Part shown: positions 1 to 5,968 of the stretch, in pieces
Layout: every line of letters starts with the position of its first letter
Numbering within the stretch: position 1 is the stretch's first letter
From: Nitrososphaeraceae archaeon
GTDB lineage: Archaea; Thermoproteota; Nitrososphaeria; Nitrososphaerales; Nitrosopumilaceae
Assembly (NCBI GenBank): GCA_025922755.1
Contig: JAICHE010000063.1
Span: 1 to 6,862, forward strand
Length of the DNA stretch: 6,862 nucleotides
Direction: 5' to 3'
Translations under genes and position numbers: made by a program
Notes under the pieces: generated by a model
Told to the model about the DNA's origin: nothing
Seen by the model: the letters and a program-made list of their open reading frames with translations, nothing else
Database searches by the model: none

Positions 1-909
1 TAATTGAGTTTTTAATGATTTTGTGGCTAGTTTAATTTGACCCCATATGATGTCTGGACTCCTTGTTTTAAATTTAAAATTTAAAATTAAAATGTTATCT
101 AAATTTAGTTTAGACTTTTTAAATTTTTTAGGACCAAAAAATTTCTTAGATGGATTTACCTGAAATACTCTTGAATTTAAAATAAATTTACCAATATTTT
201 CTTCTGATATAGCAGCTGCAAGATTTCTATTACTATCAATAGGATCAACTATTACGATTGGAGTTTCAAATTTTTGTGATGTTTTTCCTATCACTTGATT
301 TTCTTGTATTTTTGCAATTGACTTTATCACATTTTCAAAACTATTGAAATTTAAAATTAAAACTTCTGAAACATATCCACTAAAACCCTGTTTTGCTATT
401 TCTGCACCATAAATTCCCGTAGACTGAAGAAAAACTTTGAGTAATCTTACTTCATCTCTCATTTTAGGTGTAAGAGATTTTTTCATGAATTTTGTATGAA
501 AAGGGGATCTATCTGCAGAACTTTTCCATTCTCCTAATTTTACATCATAGCAAGGGACTACATTGATCTTTGTATTTTTAATTTTAGCCTCAACGTAGGG
601 ATGTTCTGAATATCTAACATAGGGAGAATATTTTTTCATAGAAGCAAATCCTATTTTTTTTGAAATTTCTTCAAATTTAGTCTCTGAGGTATTATTTCTG
701 AATTTAATGAAAATATCAACATCAGCATTCTTTGCTAACCATGTTCCCTTTGCAAAAGATCCTCCAAACTCTAAATTAATTACTTCTGAATATTTTCTAA
801 TTTCCTCTTCAACTAGTCTGAATGCCAAATCAGCAATTTCCGTTTTTGATTTTTGTAAAGATTTGCTAGGAAGGATGGATTTTTTAATTTCAGAAATTAT
901 TTTTTTCAT
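1..909 (-). CDS. cca: Archaeal (class I) CCA-adding tRNA nucleotidyltransferase, C-terminus cut by window edge
   Basis: This enzyme adds or repairs the 3'-terminal CCA of tRNA in the cytoplasm, using CTP and ATP without a nucleic-acid template. The first 303 codons lie in the window with no stop; archaeal family members are roughly 440 residues, so about a third is missing at the left. The nucleotidyltransferase signature GGSFAKGTWL (residues 49-58) is followed by D63-x-D65, the metal-binding pair. The family-typical HPYVEA, VVPCY (117-121) and DRSPFHT stretches follow. The tail-domain motif SPDIIWGQ lies near the left edge. The family's third carboxylate, normally Asp just before VVPCY, is Asn116 here. 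The ATG (907-909) overlaps the thpR stop as ATGA, and a strong Shine-Dalgarno sequence lies upstream, so the start is secure. Identity is near certain from motif order; only the Asn116 alignment relies on memory of the family. Confidence 0.95.
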   Translation of the reverse strand, partial: MKKIISEIKKSILPSKSLQKSKTEIADLAFRLVEEEIRKYSEVINLEFGGSFAKGTWLAKNADVDIFIKFRNNTSETKFEEISKKIGFASMKKYSPYVRYSEHPYVEAKIKNTKINVVPCYDVKLGEWKSSADRSPFHTKFMKKSLTPKMRDEVRLLKVFLQSTGIYGAEIAKQGFSGYVSEVLILNFNSFENVIKSIAKIQENQVIGKTSQKFETPIVIVDPIDSNRNLAAAISEENIGKFILNSRVFQVNPSKKFFGPKKFKKSKLNLDNILILNFKFKTRSPDIIWGQIKLATKSLKTQL

Positions 910-1445
910 TTAGCTATCACCTCTTCTAAGTCTGTATAGATTGGACCTTTTGGAGTAAGTACACTTTGTTTTAATTTGATATTAGATACTAAATAACTTC
1001 CAAATTCATAACCTTGGAATTTTTCTAAATTTTTGCTTATGTCACCAATTTTATTTTTTATTCTAAATATTGTAATATGAGACTTGAATGGTTTATCGGG
1101 AGAAAAACCCAATGGCTTCAATGCATTTTTAATTTGTCCTGCTAAATCTTCTAGCATTTTACCGCCAACTTTATCCACACCAATCCAAATTACTCTAGGT
1201 GATCTCATATTGGGAAAGGCACCAACTCCTTTAAAATTTATTTTAAATGATGAAAATTCAATTTTTTTCAAATTTTGTTTAATTTTCTCACAGTTCTCCT
1301 CAGAAATTTCTCCTAAAAACTGAAGTGTAAAATGTAAATTTTGAGGTTCAATAGGTTTTGCTTTTATTGTAATTTTTGATTGGAAATTTCTAATAGAATC
1401 TATAATATCCTTATTAGAAATTTCAACAGCTACAAAAACACGCAT
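906..1445 (-). CDS. thpR: RNA 2',3'-cyclic phosphodiesterase / 2'-5' RNA ligase family (2H phosphoesterase)
   Basis: This is a 179-residue LigT/ThpR-type 2H phosphoesterase. Family members hydrolyse 2',3'-cyclic phosphates to 2'-phosphates or ligate 2'-5' RNA ends in vitro; the physiological substrate in archaea is unsettled. The two catalytic HxTx motifs are visible as H38-F-T40-L and H123-I-T125-I, with the usual MRVFVAVE start and the conserved FPN...PRVIW segment between them. Length is normal for the family. An in-frame GTG lies directly upstream (1446-1448), but the ATG at 1443-1445 gives the typical N-terminus and sits about 26 bases from a TATA box, as expected for a leaderless mRNA. 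The stop overlaps the cca start as ATGA, giving a two-gene transcript. A ThpR-CCA enzyme pairing is, as I recall, also seen in Thermococcales, which would support a role in RNA or tRNA end processing. Confidence 0.93.
   Translation of the reverse strand: MRVFVAVEISNKDIIDSIRNFQSKITIKAKPIEPQNLHFTLQFLGEISEENCEKIKQNLKKIEFSSFKINFKGVGAFPNMRSPRVIWIGVDKVGGKMLEDLAGQIKNALKPLGFSPDKPFKSHITIFRIKNKIGDISKNLEKFQGYEFGSYLVSNIKLKQSVLTPKGPIYTDLEEVIAK
916..923 (-). promoter_or_regulatory. Strong Shine-Dalgarno site for cca
   Basis: On the minus strand the bases read GAGGTGAT, an eight-base match to the archaeal 16S 3'-end anti-Shine-Dalgarno sequence (ATCACCTC), six bases before the cca ATG. It lies within the last codons of thpR. 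I see no comparable site before the other genes of the window, so cca may be translated by direct ribosome recruitment as well as by coupling to thpR. Confidence 0.75.
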
Positions 1446-1465
1446 CACAACATTCTTTGAATTAT

Positions 1466-1479
1466 CTTTATAATAATTT
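1466..1479. promoter_or_regulatory. TATA-like element in divergent thpR / UPF0200 intergenic region
   Basis: The 73-base gap between the divergent thpR and UPF0200 genes holds one clear AT-rich element (plus strand CTTTATAATAATTT). On the minus strand it reads TATAAA at 1467-1472, centred about 26 bases from the thpR ATG, which is the spacing expected of an archaeal leaderless promoter; a purine-rich GGAAA stretch, BRE-like, lies just upstream. On the plus strand the same bases read TTTATAATAA and would give a start site near 1495-1500, leaving a leader of about 20 bases before the TTG at 1519. The thpR assignment is fairly good; plus-strand use is inferred only from the lack of a better candidate. 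Confidence 0.5.
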
Positions 1480-1518
1480 CCGGTAGCTTCATAGACAAGC
1501 CAGATTTTTCAATACATA

Positions 1519-2067
1519 TTGACTAAATTGATTGTTTGCTTAACTGGTATGCCTGGTGCAGGAAAATCTACTATTGCTGAGGGTCTAAAATCCAAAGGAT
1601 ATGAAATCATCAACATGGGAAACGCTGTTAGAAACGAGGCAAAGAAAAGAAATCTTGAGCCTACTGGCCCTAATTTAGGAAAGCTAATGCTTGAACTTCG
1701 AGAAAAAAATGGGCCAGGTGCTGTAGCAGAGTTAGTTAAACCTAAGATAGAAAATTCTTCCTCAGAAGTCATAATTATTGACGGAATTAGATCCTCGCCT
1801 GAAATTGAAGTTTTAAGAAAATACGGTACTGTCAAACTTTTGGCTATTCATGCTTCAACTGAAACACGATTTGATTTCTTAAAACAGAGAGGAAGATCAG
1901 ATGATCCCAAAACAAAAGAAAATTTTGAGGAAAGAGATGACCGTGAATTAGGAGTAGGAATTAGCAATCCCATTGCCTTGTCAGATGATGCAATTTCTAA
2001 TAATAATTTGACAAAAGAAGAGTTGATTGAATTATCATTTAAAAAAATTGAAGAATGGCTCAAATGA
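1519..2067 (+). CDS. UPF0200 family P-loop nucleotide kinase-like protein (adenylate / dephospho-CoA kinase-like fold)
   Basis: This 182-residue soluble P-loop protein resembles archaeal UPF0200 proteins, which look like nucleoside monophosphate or dephospho-CoA kinases but have no settled substrate. The Walker A motif GMPGAGKST spans residues 10-18. The NMP-binding-like MGN-x-x-R segment is at 33-38 (most relatives as I recall have MGD), a Walker B-like IIIDGIR ends at 91, and the lid-like RGRSDDPKT (124-132) and ERDDREL (138-144) stretches are family hallmarks. No ATG precedes the P-loop after the in-frame stop at 1492-1494, so the start is a TTG. TTG 1519 is chosen; TTG 1528 is equally compatible with the family, whose members begin only a few residues before the P-loop. 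The 3' end overlaps the UPF0201 gene, so the two are co-transcribed. Family assignment is strong; enzymatic activity is inferred only. Confidence 0.88.
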   Translation: MTKLIVCLTGMPGAGKSTIAEGLKSKGYEIINMGNAVRNEAKKRNLEPTGPNLGKLMLELREKNGPGAVAELVKPKIENSSSEVIIIDGIRSSPEIEVLRKYGTVKLLAIHASTETRFDFLKQRGRSDDPKTKENFEERDDRELGVGISNPIALSDDAISNNNLTKEELIELSFKKIEEWLK

Positions 2068-2462
2068 ATATCCCATCCATTAAATGCAAAATTGAAATAT
2101 TTTGTGCAATTAATCCCTCTGAGAATCCTAAAAAAGTTGAAGTTGCCATTCAAAATATTTTTCCGGATTGTGAATTTGAGATTGACAAATTTTCAGTTCA
2201 TGCATATTCTGAGAACCTAAATGTATTAGAAAAAATTCGCGAGGCTATACATTCCATGCAATACCAACGAATCTATAAACGAACATTAGAAAAAAATTGG
2301 GAAAGAAATACCACTTGGTTTTACCTAAATAAACAGGCAGCATTCGCTGAGAAAATTGCAATTTGTGAAGAGTCCGATGAATCTCCACTTGGACCTCTAA
2401 AAGTAGTTTTAACATCTTTTAATATTGATAGAATAATTGAATGGTTAATTTTTGAAGATTGA
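2064..2462 (+). CDS. UPF0201 family predicted RNA-binding protein (exosome-subunit-like)
   Basis: This 132-residue protein has the UPF0201 hallmark near its C-terminal half, FYLNKQAAFAEKI followed by a CEE...SPLGPLKV segment. The family is described as an RNA-binding protein with a double-stranded-RNA-binding-like fold and has been linked by prediction to the archaeal exosome; no catalytic residues are known. It is cytoplasmic, with no signal peptide or membrane segment. The ATG at 2064 is preferred because it overlaps the upstream TGA as ATGA (2064-2067), the usual coupling geometry, and because the family's first strand begins soon after the start. An in-frame ATG at 2055 would add three residues (MAQ). 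No Shine-Dalgarno sequence is seen, so reinitiation after UPF0200 is likely. It ends 16 bases from the convergent sirtuin gene. Confidence 0.88.
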   Translation: MNIPSIKCKIEIFCAINPSENPKKVEVAIQNIFPDCEFEIDKFSVHAYSENLNVLEKIREAIHSMQYQRIYKRTLEKNWERNTTWFYLNKQAAFAEKIAICEESDESPLGPLKVVLTSFNIDRIIEWLIFED

Positions 2463-2478
2463 AAACTAGATGACTAAT

Positions 2479-3204
2479 TTAACTTATTTTTTTGAAAATA
2501 GAAACTAATTCTGGCAAAGCAAATGCAGAAGTCGATCTAATTGATAAATCCATTTCTAGAGTCATTATTGTTTTTTCTGGATTTATTTCTATTAATGTGG
2601 CATTATTTTGTCGGGCGTAAATAGGAAGTGTATTAGCAGGAGATACAACTAGTGATGTTCCTGCAATAATCATAACGTCACAACTGGATGCCTGAATTAT
2701 GGCCTCTTTCCATACGTCTTGCGGTAAAACTTCTCCAAACCAAACCACATCTGGCCTGAGAATACTTCCACATTTGCATAAAGGAGGCAGTTTAGAAAAT
2801 TGTGTAAAAATTTCATCTTTAAAATCGCAAGACGTGCATTTTATTTTCACGATACTTCCATGCAACTCTAACACATTAGAACTCCCAGCTTGTTGATGAA
2901 GACCATCAATATTTTGTGTAAGAACCGTAACTTGGAGAAAATTCTCCAATTCAGCAATCGCTTTATGTCCTAAATTAGGTTCAGCATTGAAAATATTTTG
3001 CCTTCTTTCGTTGTACCATTCCCAAACAAGTTTTGGATTTTCATAAAAAGCATCAATGGTAGCTAATTTCATAGCGTCATAGTTACGCCACAAACCATCT
3101 TTTCCCCTAAAGGTAGGAATTCCACTCTCTTGTGATATCCCCGCCCCCGTAACAAAAACTACTTTTTGTGCATTTTTTAATTGATCCTCAATTTGTTCCT
3201 TCAT
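2479..3204 (-). CDS. cobB: NAD-dependent protein deacylase, SIR2 family (class III-like sirtuin)
   Basis: This 241-residue cytoplasmic sirtuin removes acyl groups from lysine, consuming NAD and releasing nicotinamide and O-acyl-ADP-ribose. It shows the NAD-binding GAGIS-x-ESGIPTFRG block (residues 20-34), QNIDGLH (97-103), the catalytic His in LHG (H115), a zinc site of C123-x2-C126 and C143-x-C145, GTSLVVSPA, and INPE near the end. Tyr64 and Arg67 (Y-x-x-R) match the pair that recognises succinyl or malonyl groups in SIRT5/CobB-type class III enzymes, so desuccinylation or demalonylation may accompany deacetylation. In archaea a known deacetylation target is the chromatin protein Alba, but that is not evident here. 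The ATG lies one base after the rnz stop, making this the last gene of the prs-trm-rnz-sir2 unit. Family is certain; acyl preference is inferred. Confidence 0.96.
   Translation of the reverse strand: MKEQIEDQLKNAQKVVFVTGAGISQESGIPTFRGKDGLWRNYDAMKLATIDAFYENPKLVWEWYNERRQNIFNAEPNLGHKAIAELENFLQVTVLTQNIDGLHQQAGSSNVLELHGSIVKIKCTSCDFKDEIFTQFSKLPPLCKCGSILRPDVVWFGEVLPQDVWKEAIIQASSCDVMIIAGTSLVVSPANTLPIYARQNNATLIEINPEKTIMTLEMDLSIRSTSAFALPELVSIFKKIS
2487..2493 (+). terminator. Possible poly-T terminator for the UPF0200-UPF0201 transcript
   Basis: Seven T residues on the plus strand lie about 25 bases beyond the UPF0201 stop, without a hairpin, which fits archaeal intrinsic termination on T-runs. They overlap the last codons of the oppositely oriented sirtuin gene, where they encode Lys-rich residues, so the run could equally be coding-driven. 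Confidence 0.35.
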
Positions 3205-3205
3205 C

Positions 3206-4105
3206 TTATTTTATTTCAATTTCCAAAAGGTCCCTAGCAGTAATTACTGAATCATGGATCTTTTTTGCCTCTTCAAGGTGTTGTTTTTCATCTTTATATC
3301 GTGCAGAAAAGTGAGTAAGAACTAGATTTTTCACATTTGCCTTTTTTCCTAGTGTTGCAGCTTGTTTGGCAGTAGAATGATGTGTTTCAATGGCCTTATC
3401 CTTTATTTCATCTAAGAATGTAGAGTCAAAGACAAGATAATCACACCCTTCAAAAAATTTCTCCAATTCCTCAGTAGGTATCGTGTCTCCTGAAATCCCG
3501 ATTTTCTTTCCAGGTCTTTTGTCACCCAGAACTTGTTCTGGCTTTATTATTTTTCCATTAACTTCAATTTGTTCTCCATTTTGTAATTTATTCCATAAAT
3601 GTCCTTCAGGGATTCCTAATGCTTTTGCTTTTTCCAGATTAAATCTACCAGGTTTATCTTTTTCTTCAAAACGGTATGAATATGCAGTAATGGAATGACT
3701 AGCTTTACATGCAAAAATGGAATAATATTTCGAGTCTAAAATTTTTCCTTCTGATGTAATTGAAATCATTATTGGAAATGATAATCCAAAGTTTAATACC
3801 CGAATATTTGCTGATATAAAATCATCAATTCCCTTTGGACCATAAATCTCTAGAGGTTCTGTTCTATGTTGCATTGTCATTGTTTGAAGAAGACCTAAGA
3901 TTCCAATACAATGGTCCCCATGAAGATGTGTAACAAAAATTTTCATTTTTTTATTCCACCCTAAACCTGATTTTAGATAAGAAATCTGTGCTGCCTCTCC
4001 AGCATCAAACATTAGTATCTCACCTTCTCGTTCTAGGCATATACAAGATAATCCACGATTCTCAGTAGGTTGGGCTGCTGATGTTCCCAAAAACACAAGT
4101 TTCAT
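3206..4105 (-). CDS. rnz: tRNase Z (ribonuclease Z), short form
   Basis: This metallo-beta-lactamase endonuclease removes the 3' trailer from pre-tRNA just after the discriminator base, so that CCA can be added. The 299 residues are normal for the short archaeal/bacterial form, which acts as a homodimer. Zinc ligands are visible: the H60-x-H62-x-D64-H65 motif, H137 in the KASHS segment, D207 in SGDT, and H265 in THFSARY. The family-specific HHST motif is at 242-245. The region around residues 149-180, with PGRF and LWNKLQNGE, matches the tRNase Z substrate-recognition segment and separates it from general beta-lactamase-fold hydrolases. The start ATG overlaps the upstream methyltransferase stop as ATGA (4102-4105), and the stop lies one base before the sirtuin ATG. 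Its presence together with cca in one window suggests tRNA genes that lack an encoded CCA, but no tRNA gene is here to check. Confidence 0.96.
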   Translation of the reverse strand: MKLVFLGTSAAQPTENRGLSCICLEREGEILMFDAGEAAQISYLKSGLGWNKKMKIFVTHLHGDHCIGILGLLQTMTMQHRTEPLEIYGPKGIDDFISANIRVLNFGLSFPIMISITSEGKILDSKYYSIFACKASHSITAYSYRFEEKDKPGRFNLEKAKALGIPEGHLWNKLQNGEQIEVNGKIIKPEQVLGDKRPGKKIGISGDTIPTEELEKFFEGCDYLVFDSTFLDEIKDKAIETHHSTAKQAATLGKKANVKNLVLTHFSARYKDEKQHLEEAKKIHDSVITARDLLEIEIK

Positions 4106-5049
4106 TTTATCAGAATTGTCCTTGTCAAGCTTTTATGCCTATAGATATCATAAGTTTTTGAAGGATTCATTTTTAATTTTTTTTCAAATCCTTTTTTGCA
4201 CATAATAGCAATTTTTTTACGTCTAGGCAACATAGAAACAAATTTTTTTATTAATTCCTGAGGATTTTCAGATACTTTGGAGGCTGTACCATAAGGTAGA
4301 TCGGTTACAATTCCATCAAATTTGTCTTCCATAGTTGTAAAATGACTAAAATCCCCTTTGATTATTTTTGAATTAAAATTATTAGCTTTCAGATTTTCAT
4401 TTGTAAATTGATACATTTTCTCATCAAAATCTACTCCTATTGCTTTAATTCCCATAGATTCAGCCTCAAGAAGTGTTGTTCCTGTACCGCAAAAAGGGTC
4501 ACAAACCGTTTCTCCTTCCTTTAATCCAATTAAATTGATCATTGCTCTTGCAAGTTTCCAGTCCAATTCATGTGGATGTTTTTTAATTTTTTTAGGGCGC
4601 ATAGGATTTTTGTAAGGTTTTGAAAATCCAAAAAAGTTTTGTTGATTTGTAAAAATAAGATAAATAATAATCTCTGGATTTTTTAAATCAACTTCAGCTG
4701 AGGATAATTTTGATATCATATCTCCCATGGATCTTTCTAATCCTTGAATGTCAAACTGTTTTGAAGATAAATTTACAATTCTACAAGCAAATGTTTTTGC
4801 ATTTTTTAAAACTTCATAGTTCTCTTCACCTAAAAAAAGACCTGACATTTTACGTAAAATCTGCCCTGATAATTTTACAAAAGTTGCACGTTTTGTAATT
4901 TTTTCCCAACTTATAGCGGATTGAATTATTACTAAATTAGAAAAGGATTTTGCTTTGGCAAATCTATCATATGTTTTTGCAATAGCAATAATTTCATCTT
5001 TTGCTAATTCTAAATTTTCTTTGGTTAATATAAAAAAACTTTCAGGCAT
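4102..5049 (-). CDS. THUMP-domain tRNA guanine-N2 methyltransferase, Trm-G10/Trm11-like
   Basis: This is a 315-residue SAM-dependent RNA methyltransferase, most likely forming N2-methyl- or N2,N2-dimethylguanosine at tRNA position 10. The N-terminal half (about 45-140) resembles a THUMP domain, including a FACRIVNLSSKQFDIQGLER segment at 87-106. The C-terminal Rossmann domain begins after the RPKKIKKHPHELDW linker. It carries the SAM-binding DPFCGTGTTL (184-193), GVDFDEKM (205-212) and the catalytic motif DLPYG (250-254). Amino-methylating enzymes usually have D/N-P-P-Y/F at that place, and the first Pro is Leu here. The ATG shares one base with the prs stop (TAATG), and the gene's own stop overlaps the rnz start, so translation is coupled on both sides. 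Trm14-like enzymes acting at G6 share this architecture, so the position specificity is inferred; a THUMP-type tRNA methyltransferase is nearly certain. Confidence 0.88.
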   Translation of the reverse strand: MPESFFILTKENLELAKDEIIAIAKTYDRFAKAKSFSNLVIIQSAISWEKITKRATFVKLSGQILRKMSGLFLGEENYEVLKNAKTFACRIVNLSSKQFDIQGLERSMGDMISKLSSAEVDLKNPEIIIYLIFTNQQNFFGFSKPYKNPMRPKKIKKHPHELDWKLARAMINLIGLKEGETVCDPFCGTGTTLLEAESMGIKAIGVDFDEKMYQFTNENLKANNFNSKIIKGDFSHFTTMEDKFDGIVTDLPYGTASKVSENPQELIKKFVSMLPRRKKIAIMCKKGFEKKLKMNPSKTYDIYRHKSLTRTILIK

Positions 5050-5924
5050 TATTCTATTGCCTTTGCAATTGTATTTGAAACATCGACTATCGAAGTTTTT
5101 CCGGGAATTGTATTCGTGCTAATAATTTTTGCAACTCCAGCTTTTCTAATTTTCTTTTCTGCGTCATCAATCAAAAGCGCATGCGTACACGCAACAAAAA
5201 TACGTTTACATTTTTGTTTCTTAAGAAATTCTGTTGCTTTTATTATACTTCCACCAGTACTAATCATGTCATCAACTATGACCAGATCTCTACCCTGAAC
5301 TTCATCTAGGTTTTCAGTCTTGATTTGAACTTTACCAGTTTTACGATCTCTTTGTTTTTTTAAGGCAAGAAATTCTGATTTGTATTCATCAGCAAATTCT
5401 TTTGCCCTTTGCTTACCTCCTTGATCTGGAGAAATCACTAAAGGATTTTTCAAATTTAGTTTTTTAAAATATCCAACCAAATCCGGAATGGCAGTTACAT
5501 TTTCAGATTTTATTCTAAAGAGCTTTAACCCAATCTTACTGTGAATATCAACTACAATTATCTTGGATGCTCCAACTCCTTTGAATAACTGCCCAAGAAC
5601 CTTCATACTGACTATTTCTCCTGGTAAAAATTCTCTATCTTGTCGGGCATATCCCAAATATGGAACTACTATTACTACCTCAGAGGAATATTCCCTTGCT
5701 TTTGAGATTAGAGACAATGCTTGAAAAAGATTAGAATCAACAGGGGGGAAAATTGATTGAACTACAATTATCTTATCTTTTGAAATTTTTCCTTTTAATG
5801 TAATCTTACTTTCCCCATCTGGAAATATCCTAATTTCTGTTTTTATCAAATTTCCGTTTAATTTCTTTGATAGCTTTTTTGCTATCTCCTCTGAGGAATT
5901 TCCTGCAATTACACTAATCAACAA
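5049..5924 (-). CDS. prs: Ribose-phosphate pyrophosphokinase (PRPP synthetase)
   Basis: This enzyme makes 5-phosphoribosyl-1-pyrophosphate from ribose 5-phosphate and ATP, feeding purine, pyrimidine, NAD and histidine synthesis in the cytoplasm. The 291 residues are typical of archaeal forms. Visible motifs are FPDGE (34-38), the ATP-site PYLGYARQDR (88-97), the metal-site VVDIHS (124-129), SPDQGGKQRAKEF (165-177) and the PRPP-binding loop VDDMISTGGS (217-226). No ATG or GTG is available: upstream the frame is open to a stop at 5973-5975, and the only standard candidates before the conserved N-terminal strand are tandem TTG codons at 5922-5924 and 5919-5921. The outer TTG is chosen. A TATA-like box sits about 25 bases upstream, so transcription is probably leaderless or nearly so. 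It is likely the first gene of a four-gene unit, followed by the tRNA methyltransferase with a one-base overlap. Confidence 0.95.
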   Translation of the reverse strand: MLISVIAGNSSEEIAKKLSKKLNGNLIKTEIRIFPDGESKITLKGKISKDKIIVVQSIFPPVDSNLFQALSLISKAREYSSEVVIVVPYLGYARQDREFLPGEIVSMKVLGQLFKGVGASKIIVVDIHSKIGLKLFRIKSENVTAIPDLVGYFKKLNLKNPLVISPDQGGKQRAKEFADEYKSEFLALKKQRDRKTGKVQIKTENLDEVQGRDLVIVDDMISTGGSIIKATEFLKKQKCKRIFVACTHALLIDDAEKKIRKAGVAKIISTNTIPGKTSIVDVSNTIAKAIE

Positions 5925-5946
5925 AAGATCGTGTAGTAATGGGATT

Positions 5947-5952
5947 CTTAAG
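5947..5952 (-). promoter_or_regulatory. Candidate TATA-like box for prs operon
   Basis: In the 44-base gap between the mscS stop and prs, the minus strand reads AACTTAAGAA, with CTTAAG centred about 25 bases before the TTG start. That spacing matches archaeal leaderless promoters, but the match to TATA consensus is modest, and read-through from mscS is also possible. Confidence 0.35.
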
Positions 5953-5968
5953 TTTTGAGAAAAGTAAA

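Noticed and set aside
77..362. Identical 16-base AT-only stretch at 77-92 and 347-362, in the same reading frame of cca
   Set aside because: Low-complexity A/T sequence encoding Ile-Leu-Asn-Phe in both places; codon bias in an AT-rich gene explains it, and there is no repeat array or mobile-element boundary.
707..913. Plus-strand 68-residue frame antisense to the cca active-site region
   Set aside because: The opposite strand encodes the conserved nucleotidyltransferase motifs; nothing in the plus-strand frame resembles a protein family.
1446..1448. GTG one codon upstream of the thpR ATG as an alternative start
   Set aside because: The ATG gives the family-typical MRVFVAVE start and the right distance to the TATA box; the GTG would only add one residue.
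2463..2478. Hairpin terminator between the convergent UPF0201 and sirtuin genes
   Set aside because: The 16-base gap shows no convincing inverted repeat; only a T-run inside the sirtuin 3' end is a weak candidate on the plus strand.
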